Source of the DNA: Paragyromitra xinjiangensis
Lineage: Eukaryota; Ascomycota; Pezizomycetes; Pezizales; Discinaceae
Direction: 5' to 3'
Assembly: GCA_038503065.1 (NCBI GenBank)
Contig: JBCAMK010000005.1
Span: forward strand, 434,001-498,000
DNA length: 64,000 bases
Below the pieces are notes generated by a model, which saw only the letters and a list, made by a program, of their open reading frames with translations, had not been told where the DNA came from and searched no databases. The stretch's first letter is position 1; the number at the start of each line of letters is the position of its first letter. A program made the translations under genes and the position numbers. Below, one piece after another: positions 50,856 to 60,829 of the stretch.

Positions 50856-53205
50856 GTCGCGAAAAGCTTGATTTGCTACCACCTGCCTTTTGCGTGTTAC
50901 CATAGCCTTTGACACGCTATGGTAACAAAAATAGGCGAAATAGGCGAAAACGACCAATCGAGCTTTTTAATGTCTACCGAGAGACAACCAAAAGCATATG
51001 CCATGCTTTTCAAATGCTTTGACCCTGCTTTCACGGTGCTTTCACGGTGCTTTCACGGTGCTTTTGAGATGCTCTAGTAGGTTCCTAGTAAGCATTTGCT
51101 AGCCTAACCGTAGGATTTGTAAAACACTTGAGACTCTTGTTTTGTCACGCTCCAGTCACGCACGCTCCCAGAATCAAGTGATACTAATGTTTATTTCTGA
51201 CTATTTTATGTACAAGTGCACTCCTATAGAAACAAACACCTATGTGACTAACTAAACTATTCGCTAACTACTAAATACACGGTATGCTGCCACACGCAAT
51301 TCCACACAATGCCCTACTTGCATATTCACGCAGTCCTCCAACTTATCACAGAGTCCCTGTCAGAGTCCCTGTCAGAGTCCCTGTAGAGCGCTTGTGATAG
51401 CTATACTAGGGAGGCAGGCAAGCAGTCGATTGGGAGGCTGTGTGGGAGGAGGTTTGGGAGTCGATTCGGAGGCAGGCAAGCAGTCAATTCAGCAGGATTC
51501 GGAGGCTTAGAAACAGCCAATTCGGAGGCGGCTCAGGAGGAGGTTCGGGAGTCGATTCGGAGGCTGCGCAGGAGGCCTATTCAGCAGTGGATTCGGAGGC
51601 TTGGAAACAGCTGTTTCGGAGGCGGCTCGGGAGGAGGTTTGGGAGTCGATTCGGGGTCAATCTAGCAGTCAATTCGGCAGGATTCGGAGGCTTAGAAACG
51701 GCCGATTCGGAGTCTATTCAGGAGTCTATTCAGCAGTCAATTCAGCAGGATTCGGAGGCTTAGAAACGGCCGATTCGGAGTCTATTCAGGAGTCAATTCG
51801 GCAGTCAATTCAGCAGGATTCGGAGGCTTAGAAACGGCCGATTCGGAGTCAATTCAGCAGTCAATTCGGCAGGATTCGGAGGCTTAGAAACGGCCGATTC
51901 GGAGTCTATTCGGGAGTCTATTCGGGAGTCAATTCAGCAGTCAATTCAGCAGGATTCAGAGGCTTAGAAACGGCCGATTCGGAGTCTATTCAGGAGTCTA
52001 TTCAGCAGTCAATTCAGCAGGATTCGGAGGCTTAGAAACGGCCGATTCGGAGTCTATTCAGGAGTCAATTCGGCAGTCAATTCAGCAGGATTCGGAGGCT
52101 TAGAAACGGCCGATTCGGAGTCAATTCAGCAGTCAATTCGGCAGGATTCGGAGGCTTAGAAACGGCCGATTCGGAGTCTATTCGGGAGTCTATTCGGGAG
52201 TCAATTCAGCAGTCAATTCAGCAGGATTCAGAGGCTTAGAAACGGCCGATTCGGAGTCTATTCAGGAGTCTATTCAGCAGTCAATTCAGCAGGATTCGGA
52301 GGCTTAGAAACGGCCGATTCGGAGTCTATTCAGGAGTCAATTCGGCAGTCAATTCAGCAGGATTCGGAGGCTTAGAAACGGCCGATTCGGAGTCAATTCA
52401 GCAGTCAATTCGGCAGGATTCGGAGGCTTAGAAACGGCCGATTCGGAGTCTATTCGGGAGTCTATTCGGGAGTCAATTCAGCAGTCAATTCGGCAGGATT
52501 CAGAGGCTTAGAAACGGCCGATTCGGAGTCTATTCAGGAGTCAATTCAGCAGAATTCGGAGGCTTAGAAACAGCCGATTCGGAGGCAAGCAAGCAGCTGC
52601 TTCGGAGGCGGCTCAGGAGGAGGTTTGGGAGTTGATTCGGAGGCTGCTCAGGAGGCTGCTAGGGAGTCGATTCGGAGGCAAGCAAGCAGCTGCTTTGGAG
52701 GCTGCTCGGGAGGAGGTTCGGGAGTCGATTCAGAGGCTTAGAAACAGCCGATTCGGAGGCTGCTCAGAAGGCTGCCAGGGTGGATTCGGAGGCGGTTGTT
52801 TGGTAGTTAGTCGAGGGGTGGTGTAGGAACCTGTGTGTAGTTGGGACTCGGACGTGTGTTTAGATAGGGGTAACGACAAAATTTCTCTAAGTTCAGAGGG
52901 TCAGGGTTGTGGAGTCTCGCTTACTGTCAGAGTCATGGTAGCAAGGCCATAGCAAGGCCGTAGCGAAGTGGTAGCATGATGGTAGAGTGAGAAAGTTCAT
53001 GGTAGCGAATGGTAAAATTCAGCTGCAGAAGGAAGTCCGTGGAAGGCTACCAGGAGGCTCGCTAAAGACGTCGTATGCTTTGGTAACATGCAGAAAGCAC
53101 GGATATGTTGCCATGGACTTTCGGTAACAGCCATAAGCTACCATGCGCTACCGGAAATTGCCTAATTTTACTGCGGCCTACGACTTTTTTAAGGCTTTTC
53201 CCGAC
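50856..53205. mobile_element. 2.35-kb minisatellite-bearing element nested in the transposase
   Basis: The outer ends are GTCGCGAAAAGCTT (50856-50869) and its near-complement AAGGCTTTTCCCGAC (53191-53205). They are flanked by GTTGC (50851-50855) and GTGGC (53206-53210), a 5-bp duplication with one mismatch. An alternative boundary using AAAGC as the duplication (left 50863-50867, right 53211-53215) keeps the frame exactly but gives no terminal repeats. Inside the left end is a perfect 11-bp inverted repeat (GTTACCATAGC ... GCTATGGTAAC, about 50898-50928) and three tandem copies of GCTTTCACGGT near 51030. The right end has many GGTAGC/GCTACC motifs. No transposase is encoded. The superfamily is uncertain. 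Confidence 0.6.
51440..52790 (+). repeat. Minisatellite block 2 with 272-bp higher-order units
   Basis: 12-nt subunits of the form GGAGTCAATTCA / GCAGTCAATTCA / GGAGTCTATTCG alternate with a phrase GGATTCGGAGGCTTAGAAAC. Four composite subrepeats (68, 68, 56 and 80 nt) form a 272-bp unit that occurs three times head to tail (51704-51975, 51976-52247, 52248-52519). I saw a single base change in the third copy. The flanks of the array are more degenerate. It is the reverse complement of the array at 19440-20335. The open frames across it are by-products of the 12-nt period. Confidence 0.9.
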
Positions 53206-53734
53206 GTGGCAAAGCATGGGAACGGTTTTGTGCAAATAAAAAAGATCTTGTAGTTGATACTTTTCGTAAACTTGGGTTGTCTCTTCCTATTGATGGATCT
53301 TGTGATGATGAACTGGCTGTTAAAGGAATCAAAACAGAGGATTTGGTTGTAGGTGATTGGAGCCGAAAAGATGGAGCTAAGTTAGATGAAATTGAGAATT
53401 GGGGGGATTTGGGTGGCCCTGGCGAGGAACTAGAGGAGAATGAAGAGGAAAATGTTTATGAAAAAGAGATAAACGAGGAGGAAGATGAGAATGAAATTGT
53501 AGATTTTATAGATGTAGATGAGGAGGAGTTGGTAGAGTTGAACTCAGAGGAACAAGAACTAGAGCACGAGAAAGCACCAGCTGTAAGACGGAGTGCAAGA
53601 TTGAGTCAGAAAAATTGAAAGGGGTGAAGAAACAAATGTCTTTGATATGTTTCTCATATGCAGCTAGCACTAGCTCCGCCACACTCTATTTTAACCTCTT
53701 AGCGCCATTCCGGTTCTCGTCAATTTCTGCGGTA

Positions 53735-54540
53735 GTTACAAATAACAACCAACCGTCCGCACAAATAATCAATTACGCGATACTCGCATGCCCGCTGTCT
53801 CATTTCTGCTACCTTCGTCCCCACAATTAATCAATCACGAAGTAGCGAAAAATGCATCAATCCACCGCCAGCCATCACCTCCTACCTACCCTGTTTCGGT
53901 ACTTTGGATCATGAAATGGTTCAAAACGCCATCAATGTAAACGAGCGCAGCAGCGATTCGGGGTATGTTTCTCTGATACAACAGCAGGTGGGGGTACTGG
54001 GTGTAGGAAGTTTCCATCGAGGTCTCCGTATATTGGTATAGCCTGTGTCTTTCTACTCTGCTTCAGGTGAGGATGCTAGATGCGGACGTGTCTTGAACAC
54101 TTTAAACTTGATGGAATTTGTGCTTACTAACGTTTGTAGTCGATGGCTTGCTCAACGATATGTTTTTATCATGCTGGGTGTCGGTAACCTGGAGATTGTT
54201 GATTGTATGAAGTCTTGGCAACAGATGGCAAGATAACCGAGATCAAAAGCTCGAGCGATGATAGATATCTCATGATCCGAAATCATGAGGCATTCTGGAA
54301 ACATGGCACACAGACTTTCGGTGAAGTTTAATCTGGATCTTATTCTTTAAATGGTACATTCCTGACCCCGCAACGTCATTTACATTAGGCCACTAGCATG
54401 CCCAAAACTAGGCACAGTTCACCGCCATCCAAGCTATCGCAATACGCATGTTTTTTCCAAGCAGTCAAACACCTTCCAAGACGAGAAAATAACCATGTAC
54501 CCGTATCGCAGCGCTCCCAAAAGCCCAAGACACCAATACC
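53735..54540. other. Intergenic, no gene seen
   Basis: This is the right flank of the pogo insertion site. Only short unsupported frames (54045-54236; 54398 onward is the antisense shadow of the gene at 54552-55465). Confidence 0.4.
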
Positions 54541-54551
54541 CGAACAAACCA

Positions 54552-55465
54552 TCATATCCAACCACCTGCACCAATCTTCCCAGCATCATGCTCCTCCTCC
54601 TCCTCCTCCTCCTCCTCCTCCTCACTATCATATCCAACCAACCCAACAAGGTCAATCCACGTTCTACAGCCCTCCCTAGCCCTCCTCTCAACCGTCTTCC
54701 TCACTTCCTCTATCAAGTCTCTAATCTGAAACGACCCATCCTCCGAGACCGCACTCGGAATAAAGTTCTCCGTGGGCGGAAGCCATACGTATCTTCCTGT
54801 CTTTTTATCCCGAGTGCATACGCTATTAACAGCCCATGACGAATTACAGTAGATACGGGCTTCGCGGTTAACAGGAACGGAGAGTAAGGCGGCGAGGAGA
54901 GCGATTATGTCGGTTGTAGGCCAGGTATGGTCAAAGATGGGGGTGGCTCTATCCGGTAATTAGTGTTTGAGATGAGAAAAGGCGTCTAGGCTAAGAATTA
55001 CGAAGAAGTATGAGAAGATTCCTGACCAGCAGCTTTCAGCATCGCATCTCGTACAGCAGCGGTATCGTTCATCTCAGCCGTATAAGCTGTTCTTGGGAAG
55101 TGTTTCCTTGGAGGTAGAACCGGTGTAGGAGGTACTAGAGCTGATGAACTATTGCTCCACGTTCCCTGTGTATTTTTTGGGGTATTGGCTGGCGGAGAGC
55201 TGACATCTGTTGCTGGACTGGATGTGGTCCGTCGACTTCGTAGCCAGAGTAGCGATCGTTTTTGGATTTTCGTCGCGCGTTCAGATTTGTTTCCCTGATG
55301 GGCATGATCGGGTTCTGATCGCTGTCTTTTCGACATTTCGGTCGGTAGTGCTTGGTTGAAAGCAGCGGGCGTGGACGAAGCGTGGTGGATGAGGCTGAAG
55401 TTGTGTTGAGATATGGTCACCATTGAATGGTTCTGACTATCGACGCCTGTTATGTAGGTTGACAT
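54552..55465 (-). CDS. RNase H-fold-like protein with poly-Glu tail, 286 residues
   Basis: Minus strand: exons 55465-55002 and 54948-54552 (861 nt). The 53-nt intron has a GTAATT donor, a CACTAAT branch site and a GATAG acceptor. The N half is basic and Ser/Thr/Pro-rich (MSKRQRSEPD, KIQKRSLLWLRSRR), plausibly nuclear. Only exon 2 aligns with the RNase H-like end of the neighbour at 55966-57297: VNREARIYCNSS against LDREIRIICDSR, YVWLPPTENFI against RVWLCPTPGFI, IRDLIEEV against IQDLIHEI, GCRTWI against GCRTWL. The second and third RNase H acidic positions read Asp168 and Asn190, so nuclease activity is unlikely. Residues 264-274 are eleven Glu encoded by an uninterrupted (GAG)11 run, followed by a short tail. 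It lacks the Myb-like domain of its relatives. Confidence 0.72.
54591..54623 (-). repeat. (GAG)11 microsatellite inside a coding region
   Basis: Eleven uninterrupted CTC triplets on the + strand, read as GAG (Glu) in the gene at 54552-55465. Pure triplet runs slip easily, so tail length may vary between strains. Confidence 0.9.
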
Positions 55466-55965
55466 GCACGCTCATTTTGGAAGCAAATAGATACACAAAT
55501 CGAGTGCTTTCCGGAGGTATCGAGATTACCAGTCGCCTTCCTACATCTCATTTACTTGAATACCATACTTGGGTGGTTATGAAAAACCAGAATACGGGCT
55601 ACCCAAGTGGTAACTTCGCGCCAACAACGCCAGAAAGACAACAACCTTAACCTTAAGTCCAAGTTTACCAAATACGGACAGTGTGATAGGTACCATCTTT
55701 GTTTTCTAGAGATATATCCGTTCTTTTACATACATCAATGATTATTCTACAGCGTGGGTATGGTGTCTTAGGACGTAGCGAAATATCTCGCACTTTACTA
55801 CCCAAGAAATTTGACCTCCAAACTCGATTTTACACTGTCAAACACTCCCACAACTGATAGCTAGGCCATCCAAAGTAGTTTCTAGGGAAATACATGTATT
55901 ACCGCCAGAAATTTAAGATTGAAACGCCCAACGCCCCCTCTAGCCTTCTATACCAAGCTCCCACC

Positions 55966-57297
55966 CTACTCATCATACTGTAGCCACGTCCGGCAACCAA
56001 AATCTCGTATCCTTGCGTCCACGGTCAAGAGTATCTCATGGATCAAGTCTTGAATTTCCAATTCCCCATTCGGCCCGATAGGTCTACGAATAAACCCCGG
56101 GGTAGGACAGAGCCAAACTCGTTTGTCGGTATTTTCAGCTTGTGCTGTGAGAGACGTAATTGTCAATCTAGAGTCACAGATAATCCGGATTTCACGATCT
56201 AGTGGCTGAGATAGCAGCGTAGTTAAAAACTGCATCAAACTGTGAGCGAGCTCGCTGTATTGGAAGTGTGGAAGTATCCTAAAACGCTCAGGTGTTAGTT
56301 CACGCTTAAGAAGCAGCAACGATGGGCTGGAATCATACTCTGTGGACGGTTGTAGATCTGTAGGAGCGGCGTTTCGCATCGCTATCATTGCCACGAGCGT
56401 GTTGGTGACGGCTTTGGTATGGAGTATTCTCGGGAATTGTGCGGGCCCTGGTGACTGTTTCTGCATGGAGGAGGTCTTTTCCGTGCTTTCGTTTGGCTTG
56501 TCAGGAACCTCATCGGCAGCTTGAGACAGCTCACAGGTCTCAAGCGGTTTTCCTTCCGTTGCATTTCCGATCTGTTTGCTGTTATCGTTTGACATACTGC
56601 CACCTGTCGACCCAGGGTCTGAGATTGTACTATCAGATGCACAACTTGGAAACGGACCATCCAAAACCTCGGGATCTCCTTCTATCGATGTATCAACTGT
56701 CCCATGCAGCACCAAAGACGTCATAGCTTCCCCTGTACTTTCACCCTCTCCGACCTCCGTAGTGTCCAAGTTAGAAAAGGAATCCATCCCTGTACCAATT
56801 GCATCGGGGCGAAATTCCCTCATTAACCACCCCTTGTCAGCCTCAATCTTAAGCAAACCCAATCTCAAATACTCGAGATTCAACTCCTGACCGTCTCGTG
56901 CTTCCTGGAATGTCCCTAGAAACTGCTCAGCACAGTACTGCCAGTCGATCGTATCGTATGGTTCGCCATGCGTCATCTCCCATAGCCAACAATCCTGTTT
57001 CTCTGTAAATCTCGGTGGCTTATAGATAGACATTTCATCCTGAAGACCAGATCCGGACGAACGCTGGCAATCAGGTTCTGCGTCTTCGAATTTTAGTTCT
57101 GGTTGCGAATGAGGCGTTGGTTCCTCTTTGACACTGCTATGAGCTGTCCCCTCACTTACGGGAGAAAGCGGAAACTGCAATACGCGAGCTGTACTTCCCG
57201 GGCTCTTAGGTACTTTCATGAGCGGGCTTTGGCGTCTCATCGCTTTAGCGACGGCGCAGTGGTAGTCCAGCAGGGCTATTTGGAGTGGAAATGCCAT
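55966..57297 (-). CDS. Myb/SANT-like plus degenerate RNase H-like protein, 443 residues
   Basis: Single open frame on the minus strand; ATG context CGCTATGGC. Residues about 96-150 form a Myb/SANT-like domain (RFTEKQDCWLWEM ... DWQYCAEQF) that aligns with RVTEEQEKWLWSV ... NWERCSQEF in the 577-residue neighbour. The middle is acidic and disordered. Residues about 340-443 resemble the last three-quarters of an RNase H fold: Glu349 in QYSELAHSL, Asp375 in IRIICDSR, then a helix (ELEIQDLIHEILLTV) and a final strand (CRTWLQYDE). The protein stops there, so the fourth acidic position is missing and the first strand is not recognisable. I infer a DNA- or chromatin-binding protein with a non-catalytic RNase H fold. 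Confidence 0.75.
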   Translation of the reverse strand: MAFPLQIALLDYHCAVAKAMRRQSPLMKVPKSPGSTARVLQFPLSPVSEGTAHSSVKEEPTPHSQPELKFEDAEPDCQRSSGSGLQDEMSIYKPPRFTEKQDCWLWEMTHGEPYDTIDWQYCAEQFLGTFQEARDGQELNLEYLRLGLLKIEADKGWLMREFRPDAIGTGMDSFSNLDTTEVGEGESTGEAMTSLVLHGTVDTSIEGDPEVLDGPFPSCASDSTISDPGSTGGSMSNDNSKQIGNATEGKPLETCELSQAADEVPDKPNESTEKTSSMQKQSPGPAQFPRILHTKAVTNTLVAMIAMRNAAPTDLQPSTEYDSSPSLLLLKRELTPERFRILPHFQYSELAHSLMQFLTTLLSQPLDREIRIICDSRLTITSLTAQAENTDKRVWLCPTPGFIRRPIGPNGELEIQDLIHEILLTVDARIRDFGCRTWLQYDE

Positions 57298-57299
57298 AG

Positions 57300-58389
57300 C
57301 GGAGTATGGGAGCAGTTTCCTTTGTCTGAGGGATTGTGGTGCTTGCAGGCGCAGTTATATCTAATTCTTAGCGCCTTGGCAATGAAATCTCCCTCTCGTC
57401 GGGATCTCGCATTCGATTGGTTGTCTCACGTCTTGTTCGAAGATATGAAGTAGGAGATAACAGCTATTCAGTGATTTGTTCGATCGGATGAACTTAGATT
57501 GATATGTTACTAGCACACCAGCTTAACCTCCCATCAGCGAAAGCTGTCCATCATGATGCTGATCATGTATTCTGTGGTAGTTATAGCCCCGTTTTTTTCC
57601 TTATTCCCCATCTAGAGCCACCTACAACGGTCCGCAGCTACTATCACGCATCTGGGTAAATCGAAGAACACAAAGATTTGCATCCCCTATTCAGGCAGCA
57701 ACAAATGGCGTGCTTAGTTATCCACGACGTATCTAAGGAAAGATAATAAATATGTCTGCGTTAGCTTCCATACTATCAGTATCCTATATTCTAGCCATCC
57801 GGGCATGACGGATGGTATCAACAACTGTAATGATGCTATTGAAGCGAAGAAGGAAAATACGCATCGTTGAGAATATTCAAAACAGAATGGCAAGCGGAAT
57901 GGCAAGTGGAATAAACGTAAAAATCTATTTTTCTCGAAGATACATTTCAGGCTTCCAGGATATTCTTTATTCAATGGACCACTACTTCTAATCTCTACCG
58001 AGACCTGGGTCAGGTTATTGTTAGAAGCTAGGAACCAAACTTCTTTAATCCTTCAATGACGGAGCTTATTTTTTGTATATCCTAAACTCTGTGAAATGCT
58101 TCAGTCAACTTGCTTTACTAAAGTTTTTATTCCATTTTCCTTCCCACTCCGTAATAAACCTCTTAAGCTAATAGGTATCTTGATCCCTAAATGCCGTTGG
58201 CTGTGGACAAACATTCCCTGAAATTTAACACTGTCTGTGATAACAATACAAAGCAACCTTTATACCGCGAAACTCAGTGATAAATTGGACAGGAGCACTC
58301 AAAAACCACTCAGCTACGCCACATGAGGCGACCAAATACACTGACAGCCTAAACCAAAACCTCATTTTCTCCAAAGTATTTCACCTGAC
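57300..58389. other. Intergenic between two paralogues
   Basis: Serves as upstream region of the gene at 55966-57297. Short frames at 57103-57453 and 57714-57974 are unsupported. Confidence 0.4.
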
Positions 58390-60174
58390 TCAGAGTTTTG
58401 CATCCGGGTGGATTGCTTTGCCTCTAAGCCCCTCGATCCATTCAAATCGGGTTTTTGAGTTAGCTTCCTCCCGTTCCCTTAAAGCTCCTAAGATCTTACG
58501 CAGTAACTCTCCATTCTCACCCTTGTGGGCATCAGTATCTTGGTATCCTTCAGCACGAAAAGTGGCTGCAGTAACCTCGCGCAACGCTTCGGCGCAGTCG
58601 GTAAAGATAATGATGTCTCGACGAATGGGGGAGAACCCTAAGGCTTGGAAAATTTCGACTAAACCTTCCGTCATTGTTGTCGGTTGCGATGGGATGTTAC
58701 TATCGTGACGTTAGCCAAGACGAAAGGGAGCGTGAATACCATGCACAAACCCAAGAACGGAGGGACCAAAAGTAATATCTGCGTCAGGGTGACGTCGCCC
58801 TATCGTGGCACTATACGTGTAAATCCTCATGAATTTTACTTGGGCGGGAATCAAGGAGCGTTTCGCAGCCGGTGTAGCTGGGGGGTTAGGCAAATCGTCC
58901 GTGATGCGACAATCCACAGCCCTTTTCTTGCTCATTGCGGTGTTTCTGGAACCCAAAACCTCCGGCGGCTTTACCGCCGATGATAAACGTGCTGATCTGC
59001 GAATTGGTGGAGTTGTTTGTAGCAACCTGGGATCCAGCGCTTGTACCTGATTTTGATCTTCCATCGTCAATCCGTTCTCAATCTCTGTTAGCGATTGAAT
59101 TGAACAACTATTTTCGCTAGTTAGGTTATTCTGCGTTGTGGGGAATTCCGTTGAGCCGCTTATTGGAGATATCAAGCGGTCCAAGGTACTAGGGATGAGA
59201 GCAGTGGTAGATGGAATTTCTTGCGCTCCACTCTGAACATGACCGATGGTTGGGATGTCCAGGGTATCAGAGTCAGTCATTGTTTGGGGCCCATTGATCG
59301 GTGTGAAGCCTGTTTGGGTGGGGTTTTCCCAGGGTTGGGGGCTCGGGATCATGTTATAGAGGGTGATTGAGCCGATGACCAATTCTTTAGATCGGGTGAC
59401 ACGGCGCAAATTTGGGTGCACATTCTCTCCGAGTTCTTCTTTAGCAGCCTCCCCAAGACTAGCAACTCTACCCAGATCATCTTCGGGATCGCAGTCCGTA
59501 TCCTCAGCATAGTTAACACGTTGACCCCTGCTGCTTCTCTTCCTGCTGGCCCTAGGAGCTGTTATTTGGGTGACAGCCACCTCCCGTTTGGTTTGTTCTT
59601 TGGTTAGGCCAGTATCCGTGTCATTGGTACTGACGCCTTTGCAATCAGTAACATGTGGCTGTAATCCAGCAATTGTTTTCATCTTTCTATCCATCCGATA
59701 CCACTCCATCATCAACCTACTGCCATTCCATTTCTCATCAAAAAGTTTGAAGAATTCCTGTGAGCAACGCTCCCAATTAGTGTTCCCAATAGCATCCATC
59801 CCAGTTACAGACCACAGCCATTTCTCCTGCTCTTCGGTAACGCGATGGTTATGTTTCCCTCTGGTATTGACCCAACGTTCGAAATCTTCTTGGTTCTCGA
59901 AAACGAGATTCGTCGGCTTTTGCTTTTTGAGTAACGATTTCCGAGAAGTTGACCTGTTCGCGCCTCTGCCACGGTACTTCGGTACTGGGGAGCCAGTGAC
60001 GTCTGTTGCACGGCCTAGAGCAGGTGTAGTAAACGTGGTAGAGCCAGCAGTGGATTCGTGTGGAATTAAGTCAGCGAGATAACTCGTCTCGCTGCTGGCT
60101 CCGGCTGAATCGTCAGCAAGGTAATGCCGAATCATGTTGCTAAGCATCATCGTTGACATAGTGCATGCAAACAC
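58390..60174 (-). CDS. Myb/SANT-like plus RNase H1-like protein, 577 residues
   Basis: Minus strand: exons 60174-58751 and 58699-58390 (1734 nt). The 51-nt intron has a GTTTGT donor, a GGCTAAC branch site and a GATAG acceptor. Residues about 110-165 are Myb/SANT-like. A long disordered Ser/Thr/Pro-rich linker follows, with basic clusters and PPIRRSARLSS. The C-terminal RNase H fold spans the intron: MRIYTYSA is strand 1, FGP is kept, then MTEGLVEIFQALGF, DIIIFTDCAEAL, a helix, RFEWIEGLRGK and HPDAKL. The four catalytic positions of RNase H1 (Asp, Glu, Asp, Asp) read Tyr454, Glu486, Asp509 and Asp574. Their spacings are 32, 23 and 65, against 38, 22 and 64 in E. coli RNase HI. The first, metal-binding Asp is lost, so activity is doubtful. 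It could be a nucleic-acid-binding chromatin protein. Confidence 0.8.
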
Positions 60175-60199
60175 GAGGGCGAGAGTAGGGAAGTGTGGA

Positions 60200-60670
60200 G
60201 AAATTAAATAGATGCTAACAGCCTCTTGAGATAGAGATGAATCTACTCAAATGATTGGTTAGTGGATGAAATGGATGAGATGGCTGAGAGGATGAGAGGA
60301 TGAGATGGGGTGGAAGGGCGAGCAGAGATGGGAGAGACAACGAGGTGGTGCCGAGTGTTACTAGCCAGATGTGACCTATACTGCATGAGAAAAACTGCCC
60401 TCGAAATAAAGGAAATACAAGCGAAAGAACAGGTGACAGGTGGCAAATAGGAATCTGAAATTCAATCTTTAGGGACCAGCCGGAAGGCCTCGGAATATGA
60501 CATGAATGTACCTCGCTTTCAGGCTGATCCTCGATGACCGAGCACTTCATAATTCGGTCAATTTCGCCGGAAGCCTGTTGCGTATACACTAGTAATTAGT
60601 ACTTCACCATACCGCAAAGGCGTAAGCTTGATGCACTGATACCAAAAAATACGGGTGGTTTGGCTGCTTA
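60200..60670. other. Upstream region of the 577-residue gene
   Basis: No further gene. A G/A-rich stretch on the + strand (60250-60340), C/T-rich on the minus strand, is the likely promoter side of the minus-strand gene. Confidence 0.35.
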
Positions 60671-60673
60671 AAT

Positions 60674-60822
60674 CAGCAAAAGGTTCGCCACTGCATTGAA
60701 GCTCCGAGATGCCCATACTGCAGTGACTACGTCCTTGTCGATTGATGCGGCGGGGATTTGAACGTGGGGTTCTTGTTGTGGGGCCAGGCACCTAGGCTGT
60801 TACGCCATGGTGCCCGGCGAAA
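60674..60822 (-). mobile_element. tRNA-derived SINE, copy 1
   Basis: Read on the minus strand: GCCGGGCACCATGGCG, a box A-like TGGCGTAACAG (60806-60796) and a box B GTTCAAATCCC (60762-60752), 34 nt apart, as in tRNA promoters. The body of about 75 nt following is unrelated to tRNA. It matches 63559-63707 without gaps over 149 nt, at roughly 90% identity by eye. No closing acceptor stem is visible, so it is not a working tRNA gene. Confidence 0.65.
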
Positions 60823-60829
60823 TATTACA

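Larger units (their letters stand above)
49243..53618 (+). pseudogene. pogo-family DDE transposase, one stop plus an insertion
   Basis: The frame runs from ATG 49243. An N-terminal psq-like HTH begins near YTREFKLAVLSWW, and a CENP-B/Tc5-type HTH spans PEMEVLIYAAYQKR to GFLSR. The DDE domain has Asp in NMDKTPLPF, Asp in MLALDVAKF and Asp in VQPLDVSV; 35 residues separate the second and third Asp. The C terminus is very acidic and ends AVRRSARLSQKN. Two defects are visible. TGA at 50020-50022 stands where the family has Trp in FSNGWFFGF, a single G-to-A change from TGG. The 2350-bp element at 50856-53205 splits the frame within the V-A-K-A-W-E region. After the insertion the frame resumes as KAWERFCANKKDLV. 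Both defects should abolish full-length protein; apart from them the frame is open, so inactivation is recent. Confidence 0.9.
48631..53732 (+). mobile_element. pogo/Fot1-like DNA transposon, nearly complete but broken
   Basis: Perfect 39-bp terminal inverted repeats (48631-48669 and 53694-53732) start CCGCAGAAATTGACGAGAAC; similarity continues for about 20 nt further in. TA flanks both ends (48629-48630 and 53733-53734), the target duplication of the Tc1/mariner/pogo superfamily. The total is 5102 bp, of which 2350 bp is a later insertion, leaving an original element of about 2.75 kb. The perfect TIRs suggest recent arrival. Its transposase is described separately. Confidence 0.92.

Noticed and set aside
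51440..52826. Plus-strand ORFs and a CRISPR-like look in minisatellite block 2
   Set aside because: There are no unique spacers between conserved repeats; both parts repeat, and the context is eukaryotic.
54398..54839. Plus-strand ORFs with Pro- or Leu-rich repeats
   Set aside because: They come from the (CTC)11 run and are antisense to the spliced RNase H-like gene.
60674..60822. Functional tRNA gene
   Set aside because: The box A and box B motifs are present, but the acceptor and D-arm pairing cannot be formed, and the same unit recurs with an unrelated body.
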